The notes beneath the pieces were generated by a model that was given only the letters and a program-made list of their open reading frames with translations, did no database searches and was not told the DNA's origin. The translations under genes and the position numbers were made by a program. A stretch of 64,000 nt of DNA from Smithella sp. (GTDB lineage Bacteria > Desulfobacterota > Syntrophia > Syntrophales > Smithellaceae): NCBI GenBank assembly GCA_012510495.1, contig JAAZHX010000095.1, positions 1 to 64,000 of the forward strand, written 5' to 3'. Positions 15,800 to 23,976 of the stretch are shown here, piece after piece. The stretch's first letter is position 1. Each line of letters opens with the position of its first letter.

Positions 15800-17431
15800 T
15801 CAGCCTTCCGTTTCCGCTTCGACGAGGCTGCCGGAGAAATACTTCTCACGGAGCTTCGGCTTTTCAATCTTTCCGGTGGGATTGCGGGGCACGTTTTCAA
15901 AAAAGATTTTGCGCGGGCGCTTGTAGCGCGGCAGCGCCTCGCAAAACTTTCCCATTTCTTCTTCCGAACTGGAAAAGCCAGGCTTCAGCTCGATGACTGC
16001 CGCAACGATTTCACCTAAACGATGGTCGGGCAGTCCGATCACCGCCGCATCCTTGATCGCTTCATGCGTGCGTAAAAAGTCTTCGATCTGCACCGGATAA
16101 ATGTTCTCTCCGCCCGTAATGATGACGTCTTTCTTGCGGTCCACCAGATAGACAAAGCCGTCTTCATCCATCTTCGCCATGTCGCCCGTGTAAAGCCAGC
16201 CGTCTTTCAGGATTTCGGCCGTGGCCTCGGGATTGTTGTAGTAGCGCTTCATCACGCCGTCGCCTTTGACGCAAAGCTCTCCCACATCGCCCTGCTTCAC
16301 GGGGACGCCGCTTTCATCCACAATGCGGATTTCCCACCGGTAGCCAGCCTTTCCGATGGCGCCGACTTTGTGGATGTTTTCCATGCCCAGATGGACGCAG
16401 CCCGGACCGATGGATTCCGACAGGCCGTAATTGGTGTCGTAGTCGTGGTTGGGAAAATGTTCTTTCCAGCGTTTGACCAGACTGGGCGGCACCGGCTGCG
16501 CGCCGATATGCATCAGCCGCCACTGGCCGAGCCGATAGTCCGCCGGCTTGAGGTCGCCCCGCTCGATGGCGTCCAGAATGTCCTGCGCCCACGGCACCAG
16601 AAGCCAGACGATCGTGATCCGCTCTTCGGACACCGCCCGGAAGACCCACTCCGGCTTGACGCCGCGCAGCAAAACCGCACGGCTCCCAGCCAGGAAACTC
16701 CCGAACCAGTGCATCTTCGCGCCGGTGTGATACAGCGGCGGAATGCACAGGAAATTATCTTCGCGCGTCTGCCGGTGATGGTTCATTTCCACTTCACAGG
16801 CCATCATCAGGCTGCGGTGGTCATGAAGGATCGCCTTGGGAAAACCGGTGGTACCGGATGAAAAATAGATGGCTGCGTCGTCCGCGTCGGAAAGCGGAAT
16901 TCCGGGCGCCACGGAAGAGCAGCAGGCGGTGAGCGCGTAATAGCTTTCGGCAAACGAAGGGCAGTCCTGTCCCACAAACAGACGGAGTTTGACATTCGGC
17001 ATCTGTTCGCGGATCGCTTCGATTCGCTGGGTAAATTCCGGCCCGAAGATTAAAACGTCGCACTCGGCCAGATCCAGGCAGTATTTGATTTCATCTTCCG
17101 TATAGCGGTAGTTGAGCGGCACGGCAATGGCGCCCGTCTTGAGAACGCCAAAATAGACCGGCAGCCACTCCAGGCAGTTCATTAGCAATATTCCGATCTT
17201 GTGCCCCTTTTCCAGGCCTCTTTGTATAAGAAAATTGGCCAGCCGATTGGCCTTGTCGTCAAACTCGCGCCAGGTCATCTCCCGCCGGTAGTGGTTTTCC
17301 GGATTGGTTTCGACAAGATCATAATCCTTCCAGCTTGCCTTGACTTCTTTAATTTGGGGATTGATCTCCACCAGGCTGATTTCTTCGCCATACAGGGCGG
17401 CGTTTCGGGCAAGAATTTCGGTGATGGGCAT
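15800..17431 (-). CDS. Acyl-CoA synthetase (AMP-forming)
   Basis: 543 residues of the class I adenylate-forming family. The P-loop YFSSGTTGFPKA (about 198-209), WLYTGD and DRKKDVIITGGENIYP hinge region, and catalytic lysine motif PTGKIEK near the C-terminus are all present. The family activates a carboxylic acid with ATP and CoA, here probably a fatty or short/branched acid, in the cytoplasm. It stands alone on the minus strand with its own terminator. A degraded tail of a second synthetase lies at 28202. Substrate chain length cannot be read from the sequence. Confidence 0.9.
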   Translation of the reverse strand: MPITEILARNAALYGEEISLVEINPQIKEVKASWKDYDLVETNPENHYRREMTWREFDDKANRLANFLIQRGLEKGHKIGILLMNCLEWLPVYFGVLKTGAIAVPLNYRYTEDEIKYCLDLAECDVLIFGPEFTQRIEAIREQMPNVKLRLFVGQDCPSFAESYYALTACCSSVAPGIPLSDADDAAIYFSSGTTGFPKAILHDHRSLMMACEVEMNHHRQTREDNFLCIPPLYHTGAKMHWFGSFLAGSRAVLLRGVKPEWVFRAVSEERITIVWLLVPWAQDILDAIERGDLKPADYRLGQWRLMHIGAQPVPPSLVKRWKEHFPNHDYDTNYGLSESIGPGCVHLGMENIHKVGAIGKAGYRWEIRIVDESGVPVKQGDVGELCVKGDGVMKRYYNNPEATAEILKDGWLYTGDMAKMDEDGFVYLVDRKKDVIITGGENIYPVQIEDFLRTHEAIKDAAVIGLPDHRLGEIVAAVIELKPGFSSSEEEMGKFCEALPRYKRPRKIFFENVPRNPTGKIEKPKLREKYFSGSLVEAETEG

Positions 17432-17632
17432 TTTTTCTTCCTTGGTGCATTTTTGCGGGGGGAAGCATAGGAAACACGGTCATGGATGTCAAGAACATCT
17501 TCGCCGCGTTTTTAATGGAGCGAAAACCCCGGCTGCAAAATCGAAATCCAGCATCCGGGTCAAAAGACAAAAGGTCTCTGTCCTTATTTTCCGTTTGACG
17601 GGGCGGACCATACCGGTTGACGCCCGGCCACC

Positions 17633-17782
17633 TCAATGGAAAAGCACGTGATAAATCACGTAAACCCACGAGAGTATCCCATGGAAAATTGCCCACAGCA
17701 CCGAATGATTGTAGCTGTAACTGATGGTGATGGCCAGCGCTGTGCCTAACGTGATTCCTGTAGTAATAATATACTTCTGCAT
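17633..17782 (-). CDS. Small two-helix membrane protein
   Basis: 49 residues if started at the ATG at 17782, which has a perfect AGGAGG 6 bases upstream; a longer in-frame start has no such site. Two hydrophobic segments (about 3-22 and 27-47) are separated by SYNHS. It is a short integral membrane protein of unknown role. About 200 bases between it and the synthetase gene hold nothing recognisable. Confidence 0.7.
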   Translation of the reverse strand: MQKYIITTGITLGTALAITISYSYNHSVLWAIFHGILSWVYVIYHVLFH

Positions 17783-17949
17783 GGCAACCTCCTGTGATAG
17801 TGGAAAAGCTTCTTCTGATGGCGGTATTATAGAGACTCCTCCCTTCGCTGTCAAGAAGATACCTGGTGGCCTGTAAGGAGCAAATGATTTGTCCGGTATT
17901 GTAGCGCATAAACTGTCCGGTTGATAAGTTGCCTCAATGGAGGTGACGG

Positions 17950-18292
17950 ATGAGACGGACGGAGATGCTACAGGAGATCCGGAAGATGCGATTTGAAGAG
18001 ATGTATGTGGGATGGCAGAAAGGGCGATTTAGTCAGGAGGAGGCGGCAAGAGTATTGGGTGTGTGTCCTCGGACATTTCGGCGCCAGATATGCCGATATG
18101 AGGAGAACGGGCTGGAAGGGCTCGGCGATAAGCGATTGACGCAGGCCTCGCACCGGAGAGCGCCGGTGGATGAAGTCATGAAGGTTACCGACCGATACCG
18201 TTCGCGGTATCGAGGTTGGAATGTAAAGCATTTTTATTCCTGGTATGTTCGGGACGGAGGCAAACGGAGTTATACATGGGTAAAGAATGAAG
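17950..18292 (+). pseudogene. ISNCY-type transposase, N-terminal fragment
   Basis: The N-terminal helix-turn-helix region of an ISNCY-like transposase is present (EIRKMRFEEMY, FSQEEAARVLGVCPRTFRR, SHRRAPVDEVM, SRYRGWNVKHFYSWY, RSYTWVKN). The catalytic domain is missing because the left end of the IS3 element starts at 18293. The frame closes at 18300 inside that element. Confidence 0.85.
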
Positions 18293-18356
18293 TGGCATAG
18301 TAATAGCGGACACCTCGAAAAGGATGATATAGAGACTAACTAATTTGAGGTGATCT

Positions 18357-18614
18357 ATGCCAACACAAAGAAAGAGTTATTCAAGACAGTTTAAAATTGA
18401 TGCCGTGAAACTGGTGACCGATCATGGGTACAAGATTTCAGAAGCCGCCCGTAATCTTGAGATTAATCCGAATTTATTGGGAAAATGGAAAAACCAGTTA
18501 GCGGCGGAAAACGACCAGGCCTTTCCCGGCAAAGGCCATATGGCCCCAGAGAAAGAGGAACTCCACCGGCTTCGCATGGAAAATCAGCGTCTTCGCATGG
18601 AGCATGAAATCTTA
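18357..18614 (+). pseudogene. IS3-family OrfA, 5' part (split by IS110)
   Basis: The helix-turn-helix and coiled coil of OrfA are present (SRQFKIDAVKLV, ISEAARNLEINPNLLGKWKNQ, RMENQRLRMEHEIL). After EIL the expected continuation [12 protein letters not shown] is lost and the frame runs into the IS110 end, stopping at 18650. The missing end is found in frame at 20208-20246. GAGGTGATCT precedes the ATG. Confidence 0.9.
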
Positions 18615-18619
18615 AAAAA

Positions 18620-18835
18620 CCGTCCTAAAGGCGTCTACCTTTCTCTGTGATAATAGAAACTTTCTTTGATATACTTTACTTCGAGAGGAGAGGCCGTCGG
18701 CTTATTGGTGTTTTTTACCCGTTAAAAAACGTGGTCCAGGAATGAAAATGTGTTTGAAATTGGCGACACTCAGGTGATCCCGTTTAGGAAAGTGGAATTC
18801 TTTTCATTCTGCCTCTCAATCTTATTACTGGGAGG
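18620..18835 (+). ncRNA. Candidate IS110 bridge RNA region
   Basis: IS110-group elements encode a bridge RNA in the noncoding end before the transposase. This region shows a small stem AAAGG/CCTTT near 18625-18639, an 8-bp stem (GTTTTTTA 18710-18717, TAAAAAAC 18723-18730) and a 9-bp stem (GAATGAAAA 18740-18748, TTTTCATTC 18801-18809) enclosing a 52-base loop region, compatible with a 5' hairpin plus guide loops. The boundaries are estimates. Confidence 0.4.
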
Positions 18836-18840
18836 TTATT

Positions 18841-20199
18841 ATGCCATCAAAGAAAGGTTTTCCTGAATTTTCGATTGTTCATCCTCACGCTGCGGGTATT
18901 GATATTGGAGCTAAGTTTCACGTTGTTGCAGTATCGCCAGATTGTGATCCTACACCAGTTAGACAATTTCAAAGTTTCACCACCGATCTCCACAAGCTTT
19001 CGCAATGGTTGCAGGAAGTGGGAGTAAAATCAGTTGCGATGGAATCTACAGGGATTTATTGGATTCCTGTTTTTGAAATCCTCGAAGCAGATGGTTTTGA
19101 GGTAATTTTAGTGAATGCACGCGAAGTAAAGCAGGTACCTGGACGGAAGACTGATTATAACGATGCACAATGGCTTCAAAAGTTGCATCAATTTGGGTTA
19201 TTAAGGGCCAGTTTCCGTCCGAGCGAGCATATCGCCAGCCTTCGTGCCTATCTGCGTCACAGGGAAAGATTGATTGAATATTCAGCGGCTCATATTCAGC
19301 ATATGCAGAAAGCCCTTATGCAGATGAATTTACAGCTTCATCATGTCGTATCTGATATAACGGGGGTAACCGGTATGAAGATTATCCGGGATATTATAAA
19401 AGGAGAACGATGCCCTGCCAGATTGGCAACTCACAGAGATATCCGTTGCAAGAAGTCCGAAGGAACGATAGCCGCCGCTCTTACCGGAAATTATCGCAAT
19501 GAGCATGCTTTTATGCTGAAGCAAGCAGTTGAACTTTATGATTTTTATCAAGAACGCATCGGCGATTGTGATAAGCAGATAGAACAGGCCATGGCAAAAC
19601 TGAATCAAAGGAAAGTAATCCCTGATGCTCCCCTGCCCAAGGCACGGCACCGGACCAAGCAGCATAATGAACCTGATTTTGCCGTACGGAGTGCACTTTA
19701 TACATTGACAGGATTGGACCTGACACAGATCAACGGTATTGGCCCTTATACCGCTCTAAGGTTGATCGGCGAGTGTGGCGATGACATGTCGAAATGGGCA
19801 ACCGAAAAACATTTTGTTTCGTGGCTTTCGCTCTCACCCGGAAATAAAATCTCAGGTGGCAAGATTCTATCCAGTAAAACAAGACGAACAAAAAATAGAG
19901 CAACTACACTGTTGCGTATAGCTGCGGTCAATATTGGAAAAACCGAAACAGCATTAGGCGCTTTTTACAGAAGATTGGCAGGTAGGGTCGGAAAAGCGAA
20001 AGCCGTCACGGCTACTGCAAGGAAATTAGCCATCTTATTCTATTCAATAATGAAACATGGCAAAGCTTATGTTGAGCCAGGAGCGGCATATTACGAGACT
20101 CAATACCGCAATCGGGTATTATCAAACCTCAAAAAGAGAGCCAAACGGTGGGGATACGAGCTTGTTGCCAACCCTGCTTCCCAAAATGCTGCCTACTGA
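18841..20199 (+). CDS. IS110-family transposase/recombinase
   Basis: 452 residues, full length for the family. The N-terminal RuvC-like DEDD domain has D21 (AGIDIGAKFHV), E68 (AMESTGIYW) and D104/D107 (KTDYNDAQWL). The C-terminal Tnp domain has INGIGPYTALRL and the catalytic-serine motif SPGNKISGGK (serine near 338). GGGAGG lies 5 bases before the ATG. No frameshift is seen, so it may still be active. It uses an RNA guide rather than long terminal repeats, according to work on IS110 relatives. Confidence 0.92.
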   Translation: MPSKKGFPEFSIVHPHAAGIDIGAKFHVVAVSPDCDPTPVRQFQSFTTDLHKLSQWLQEVGVKSVAMESTGIYWIPVFEILEADGFEVILVNAREVKQVPGRKTDYNDAQWLQKLHQFGLLRASFRPSEHIASLRAYLRHRERLIEYSAAHIQHMQKALMQMNLQLHHVVSDITGVTGMKIIRDIIKGERCPARLATHRDIRCKKSEGTIAAALTGNYRNEHAFMLKQAVELYDFYQERIGDCDKQIEQAMAKLNQRKVIPDAPLPKARHRTKQHNEPDFAVRSALYTLTGLDLTQINGIGPYTALRLIGECGDDMSKWATEKHFVSWLSLSPGNKISGGKILSSKTRRTKNRATTLLRIAAVNIGKTETALGAFYRRLAGRVGKAKAVTATARKLAILFYSIMKHGKAYVEPGAAYYETQYRNRVLSNLKKRAKRWGYELVANPASQNAAY

Positions 20200-20207
20200 A
20201 GTTTCTT

Positions 20208-20246
20208 AGGAAAGCCGCGGCCTTCTTTGCGAAAGAGTCCATGTGA
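20208..20246 (+). pseudogene. IS3-family OrfA, 3' part
   Basis: Reads [12 protein letters not shown] and stops at 20244-20246, the expected C-terminus of OrfA displaced by the IS110 insertion. The orfB start overlaps it (ATGTGATC), as is usual for IS3 elements that use frameshifting. Confidence 0.85.
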
Positions 20247-21115
20247 TCTATGACTTTATCCGGCAGCAACAGAAGGCCTATCCTATTGCTGTTTTATGCG
20301 CGGTGATGGACGTCAGCCGGAGTGGCTATTATCAATACATAAAAGCAGATCGTGCGATGAAGATTGATAAGGATTTTGCATTGTTATCAGAAGTTCGGCA
20401 GATTCATGAAGAAACCAGAGGAGCCTATGGTTCTCGCAGAACAGCAGAGAGCCTCCGGGTGAAGGGTTACCCTGTGGGTCGGTATCGTGCGGGCAGTTTG
20501 ATGAAGAAAGCCGGCGTGTCTGTCGTGCAACGCAAAAAGTTCAAAATCACAACGGACAGCAAACATAACCTGCCTGTGGCGCCTAACCTTCTGAATCGCA
20601 ACTTTAATGTGGACCGACCGGATGCCGTTTGGTGCAGCGACATTACCTATCTGTGGACCATGGAGGGCTGGCTGTACCTGGCGGTGATCATCGATCTGTT
20701 CTCACGGAAAGTTGTCGGTTGGGCGATGAGCCACCACATGAAGGCGTCGCTGGTCATGGAAGCGCTTTCGATGGCTTACTGGCGACGGAAACCACCAAAG
20801 GGATTGATTCACCACTCGGATCGCGGCAGCCAATACGCCGGTGGTGATTATCAGAAGCTTCTGTCGATCTATGGTATGATTTGCAGCATGAGTCGCAAGG
20901 GCGATTGCTGGGATAATGCAGTTGCGGAAAGTTTCTTTCACAGTTTAAAAACCGAGTGGACTTCCGGGCTGCTTTATCGCGGCCGGTCTGATGCCAGAAG
21001 TGATGTGATCCATTACATCGAGATGTTCTATAACAGCCATCGCTTGCATTCTTATTTGGGATACAAAAATCCGAATGAGTTTGAAAAGAATTTTATGTCG
21101 GCAAATGCGGCTTAA
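20243..21115 (+). CDS. IS3-family OrfB transposase (DDE integrase domain)
   Basis: 290 residues, intact. An HTH_21-like region ([15 protein letters not shown]) is followed by the rve integrase core with the three acidic residues in [16 protein letters not shown] and NAVAESFF. Normally it is made as an OrfAB frameshift product; because orfA is split, a functional fusion transposase can no longer be formed, so the element is probably immobile unless helped in trans. Confidence 0.92.
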   Translation: MIYDFIRQQQKAYPIAVLCAVMDVSRSGYYQYIKADRAMKIDKDFALLSEVRQIHEETRGAYGSRRTAESLRVKGYPVGRYRAGSLMKKAGVSVVQRKKFKITTDSKHNLPVAPNLLNRNFNVDRPDAVWCSDITYLWTMEGWLYLAVIIDLFSRKVVGWAMSHHMKASLVMEALSMAYWRRKPPKGLIHHSDRGSQYAGGDYQKLLSIYGMICSMSRKGDCWDNAVAESFFHSLKTEWTSGLLYRGRSDARSDVIHYIEMFYNSHRLHSYLGYKNPNEFEKNFMSANAA

Positions 21116-21140
21116 CTGAGTGTCCGTTTTTACTTGACCA

Positions 21141-21415
21141 GATCAGTTTACCCCGAAACGGTAAAATCTCTTAAAGAAAACGAGGAAGAACTTCTGGCTT
21201 TCTTTCAAATTAAAGATCCAAAGCTATGGACGCAGATCAGAACAACCAACGCTATTGAGCTTCGTTTCAGGGAGGTAAAACGCAGAACTCGACTTATGGG
21301 GGTCTTTTCCGATAAGACCAGCATGGAAAGAATCCTCTATGCCGTCTTTGCTTATGAAAATCTTAAGGAAAATACATGGACCCCTTCCCTTACCAAACTG
21401 ACACAAAACTCTTGA
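21141..21415 (+). pseudogene. IS256-family transposase, C-terminal fragment
   Basis: The last ~90 residues of an IS256 (mutator-type) transposase are open: YPETVKSLKENEEELLAF, WTQIRTTNAIELRFREVKRRTRLMGVF and ERILYAVFAYENL match the conserved C-terminal block. The N-terminus and most catalytic residues are gone, replaced by the IS3 right end at 21140. The following bases to about 21450 look like the outward end of the element. Confidence 0.88.
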
Positions 21416-21438
21416 CGTTACCGGTGCCCATAATCTTC

Positions 21439-21467
21439 TTGACACACAATTCACCGCCGCATATACT
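21439..21467 (+). promoter_or_regulatory. Sigma-70-type promoter of the Tat flavoprotein gene
   Basis: TTGACA (21439-21444), a 17-base spacer and TATACT (21462-21467) make a near-consensus promoter 54 bases before the flavoprotein ATG. The -35 hexamer lies in what appears to be the right end of the IS256 remnant, so the promoter may be IS-derived. Confidence 0.75.
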
Positions 21468-21520
21468 AACTCACGTAAAAAAACAGGTTCTTATCAATTC
21501 AACTTTATGGAGGATGCATT

Positions 21521-23005
21521 ATGGAAAAAAATAGTAAAAGACTATCAAGGCGCACTTTCATTAAAGGTACAGCCATCGGAGTGGGGGTGGGAATAACAGG
21601 GCTGAACTTGAAAGAAGTTTACGCGCTTCCGGCGCCCCAAAAATGGAACAAGGAAGTTGATGTTATAATTATAGGTGCAGGTGGGGCAGGATTTTGTGCC
21701 GCTATAGAAGCCTGTAAAGCCGGAGCTAAAACACTCATTTTAGAGAAAGAGCCTGTTACGGGTGGGTCCTCAGCAATATGCGGCGGATCCCTTGCATTCG
21801 CCCCCACTTCCATGCAAAAAGAAAAAGGCATCAATGATTCACCGAATCTGTTTTATGAAGACTTATTGAAGATAGGCAAAGGCCGGTGCGTCAAAGAGCT
21901 GGTCAGAACCTATGCGGACGAGTCTAATGCCTGTTATGAATTTCTGGTTTCACTTGGTGTCAAATTCCAGAGCGTTGAAATGCGTCCCGGTCTCAGTGTA
22001 CCGCGTGTTCACCGAACCAGCGCCGGCGACACCTTGAACATTCTGAAAAATGAATCCACAAAATTGGGTGCCGAGCTCCTGACACGCTCTCCCGCGAAAA
22101 GATTATACGCAAATCCGCAGGGCAGAATCATCGGTGTCAAGGCAAAGATCAAAAACAAGGACACGTCTATCAAAGCAAAAAGAGCTGTCATTCTTACAAC
22201 TGGTGGGTTCGCCATGAATAAGGATATGTTGAAGGAATACAGCCCTTTGCCCCTGGAAAGTATTATGGCTGTTTCGGGCCTCGGGACGACCGGTGACGGT
22301 ATTAAGATGGCCATGGAATACGGGGCAGCACCGTCACAAATGACGCTTGCGCTCAGCCCAATTACCGGTGTTGGTATTCCGATGGATGTGAATACGAAAA
22401 CAATTTCCCAACCCAATTATGCCGGCGCAGTGATTGTGAACAAGGAGGGGAAGAGGTTCGTTAATGAGTCTGTAGCGTACACAGACATAGCACTGGCTGG
22501 AATGTCTCAAACCGAGGCCCTAATTTTTCACATAGCTGACGAACAGGTATTTAATGCATACAAGGCTTCGACATATTCCCGCATGGATCGTCCCTTGAAA
22601 GCTGACACCTTGGAAGAACTTGCTTCCAAGGCCGGCATTGCCTCTGCTGCGCTGGTGGAGGAAATTAACAAATATAACGGCCATGTGGCAGCAGGTAACG
22701 ATCCGGATTTCGGGCGAAAAAGCCTAGTGGGTATTGCCGGAAAACCGACTCCTATCAAGACGGCGCCGTTCTATGCATATGTGACGAAACCTGGTCTGAT
22801 CGCCACAATGGGGGGAATAAAAGTAAATACGAAGACTGAAGTTATAAATGTCTTCGATGAAGCCATTCCGGGACTTTATGCTGCAGGCGAAGTTACCGGC
22901 GGAATGCATGGGGCCGGATACCATACCGGGTCTGGATTTGGCAAGGCTCTGGTTTTCGGTCGTATAGCGGGTAAGAAAGCTGCAAACGAGAAACCGCAGA
23001 GATAG
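21521..23005 (+). CDS. Tat-exported FAD-dependent oxidoreductase (fumarate-reductase/flavocytochrome c type)
   Basis: 494 residues. A Tat signal (SRRTFIKG, residues 9-16, then a glycine-rich hydrophobic stretch) precedes a GxGxxG FAD site (IIIGAGGAGFCAA). The FAD-binding_2 fold ends in TGGMHGAGYHTGSGFGKALVFGR. The family includes periplasmic reductases of unsaturated organic acids (fumarate, urocanate, acrylate-like) and ketosteroid dehydrogenases. No heme c motif is present, so an outside electron donor is needed. TGGAGG lies 7 bases before the ATG. Lower GC than the housekeeping genes and its place among IS remnants suggest recent acquisition. Substrate unknown. Confidence 0.85.
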   Translation: MEKNSKRLSRRTFIKGTAIGVGVGITGLNLKEVYALPAPQKWNKEVDVIIIGAGGAGFCAAIEACKAGAKTLILEKEPVTGGSSAICGGSLAFAPTSMQKEKGINDSPNLFYEDLLKIGKGRCVKELVRTYADESNACYEFLVSLGVKFQSVEMRPGLSVPRVHRTSAGDTLNILKNESTKLGAELLTRSPAKRLYANPQGRIIGVKAKIKNKDTSIKAKRAVILTTGGFAMNKDMLKEYSPLPLESIMAVSGLGTTGDGIKMAMEYGAAPSQMTLALSPITGVGIPMDVNTKTISQPNYAGAVIVNKEGKRFVNESVAYTDIALAGMSQTEALIFHIADEQVFNAYKASTYSRMDRPLKADTLEELASKAGIASAALVEEINKYNGHVAAGNDPDFGRKSLVGIAGKPTPIKTAPFYAYVTKPGLIATMGGIKVNTKTEVINVFDEAIPGLYAAGEVTGGMHGAGYHTGSGFGKALVFGRIAGKKAANEKPQR

Positions 23006-23046
23006 ATATAATAAAGAATACAACAAATATGAACGGTTGGAAATGA

Positions 23047-23097
23047 CACTGCCTCTTTTGTTTGTACGCCCGGTAGGGCGTACAAACTTTGGCAGTG
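23047..23097. repeat. Long nested inverted repeat after the flavoprotein gene
   Basis: An 11-bp perfect stem (TTTGTACGCCC 23061-23071, GGGCGTACAAA 23076-23086, loop GGTA) sits inside an outer 7-bp stem (CACTGCC 23047-23053, GGCAGTG 23091-23097). It begins 42 bases after the stop codon. It has no T-run, so it may be a processed or factor-assisted terminator, or a mobile-element end. Confidence 0.7.
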
Positions 23098-23187
23098 GAA
23101 GTCCGCACACACGAACCCTGACTTTTCTTCTACAGTTGTTTAATAGGTCTTCATCACATCTGTCCAAAACAAATAATATGAATTGAA

Positions 23188-23256
23188 AAGGGTGCATACA
23201 ATCAGTTAGTACTTTCTTCGCCAAAAGAAAAAATCCTGAAAGGAGGATGCACCCTT
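23188..23256 (+). promoter_or_regulatory. Inverted repeat that would pair over the IS4 transposase start
   Basis: AAGGGTGCAT (23188-23197) is the exact reverse complement of ATGCACCCTT (23247-23256). The second arm begins right after the AGGAGG ribosome site (23241-23246) and includes the first two bases of the TTG start, so transcripts reading in from outside could hide the start. Confidence 0.5.
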
Positions 23257-23512
23257 GAACAGATTTAACAGTATCTTTGGACAAATTCTACAACTTTTTT
23301 CGAAACGCGAGTTCTTTGAAACAGTTTATGAAACCCAGGCCGAGCGATGCGCCAAGGAATTCAGTTGCTGGGATCAGTTTGTTGCCATGCTCTTTTGCCA
23401 GCTTGGCCAGGCCCATTCATTACGGGAGATTTGTGGGAGGCTGGCATGTTATTTCGGTAAGGCAAAGCATCTCGGCCTCCAGAAAGCTCCCAAAAGATCG
23501 ACGCTGTCCTAA
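23255..23512 (+). pseudogene. IS4-family transposase, N-terminal fragment (DUF4372 region)
   Basis: 85 residues matching the N-terminal DUF4372 domain of IS4-type transposases (NRFNSIFGQILQLFS, CWDQFVAMLFCQL, AHSLREICG, KHLGLQKAPKRSTLS). The family is about 380 residues; here the sequence breaks after STLS at a stop codon at 23510-23512, where unrelated DNA begins. The start is TTG at 23255 with AGGAGG 8 bases upstream. Confidence 0.85.
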
Positions 23513-23795
23513 CCTGAAACAAAGCATCGCCGCGCTGCGCGAGCAGATGGAAAAATTGGAAGCAGCCCGGGAGGAGGCCGTGCAGAAAACCCTCCACGCG
23601 GCCCAGAACGAGATCACCCAGCTTCGCGCTTCCGTTGCCGTCATGCGGGATCAGTTGGAAAACACCTGCTATGAAAAGGATCGCGCGGCCCAGGAGGACA
23701 TGGCCGCCGCCAGACTCCGGCATGTTTCAGCCACCAGGTGGGGCACACGACAATATTTGAATATGGACAGATTGACAGAAAACCTTATGGCATAA
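23513..23795 (+). pseudogene. Coiled-coil protein fragment, origin uncertain
   Basis: Directly after the IS4 stub, another frame is open and encodes a heptad-rich coiled coil (SIAALREQMEKLEAAREEA, NEITQLRASVAVMRDQLEN) ending at 23795. There is no start codon of its own at the junction. It resembles the coiled coil of KfrA-like plasmid proteins but could be any long coiled coil. It is probably the remains of a gene cut by the IS4 insertion. The rest of the gap to 23976 holds only the hisC terminator. Confidence 0.4.
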
Positions 23796-23921
23796 GCGCC
23801 AACGGGACATGGAAGCGATCACCAGAACGCATCACAATGAGGCGGCGCAATTGCGCCGGTGCGAACATATGAAAAAAAATCCGCCGTCCGGCAAGTGGAA
23901 CGGCGTGTTCGTCATGACGTA

Positions 23922-23954
23922 AAAATAAGCGCGCCGGAAAAACGTTTCCGGCGC
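23922..23954 (-). terminator. Rho-independent terminator of hisC
   Basis: A 10-bp stem (GCGCCGGAAA 23931-23940, TTTCCGGCGC 23945-23954, loop of 4) is followed on the minus strand by GCTTATTTTTA. It lies 22 bases after the hisC stop codon. Confidence 0.75.
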
Positions 23955-23976
23955 AATGCGAGTCAAGCTCGTGGGA

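Larger units (their letters stand above)
18615..20207 (+). mobile_element. IS110-family insertion sequence nested in IS3 orfA
   Basis: Joining the sequence before 18615 to that after 20207 restores an OrfA reading [14 protein letters not shown], which fixes the element to about 1.59 kb, give or take a few bases because of an A-run. Both junctions carry CTTA. A 226-base noncoding left end precedes the transposase, and the right noncoding end is only about 8 bases, as in the IS110 (not IS1111) group. Confidence 0.85.
18293..21140 (+). mobile_element. IS3-family insertion sequence, interrupted by an IS110-family element
   Basis: The terminal inverted repeats are visible: the left end beginning at 18293 and the reverse complement of the right end at 21140 share TGG, AGTAA and CGGACAC at the same offsets. 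Inside are orfA and orfB of an IS3 element, with orfA split by an IS110-type insertion. No clear target duplication is seen; the flanks are two different IS fragments. Confidence 0.85.
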
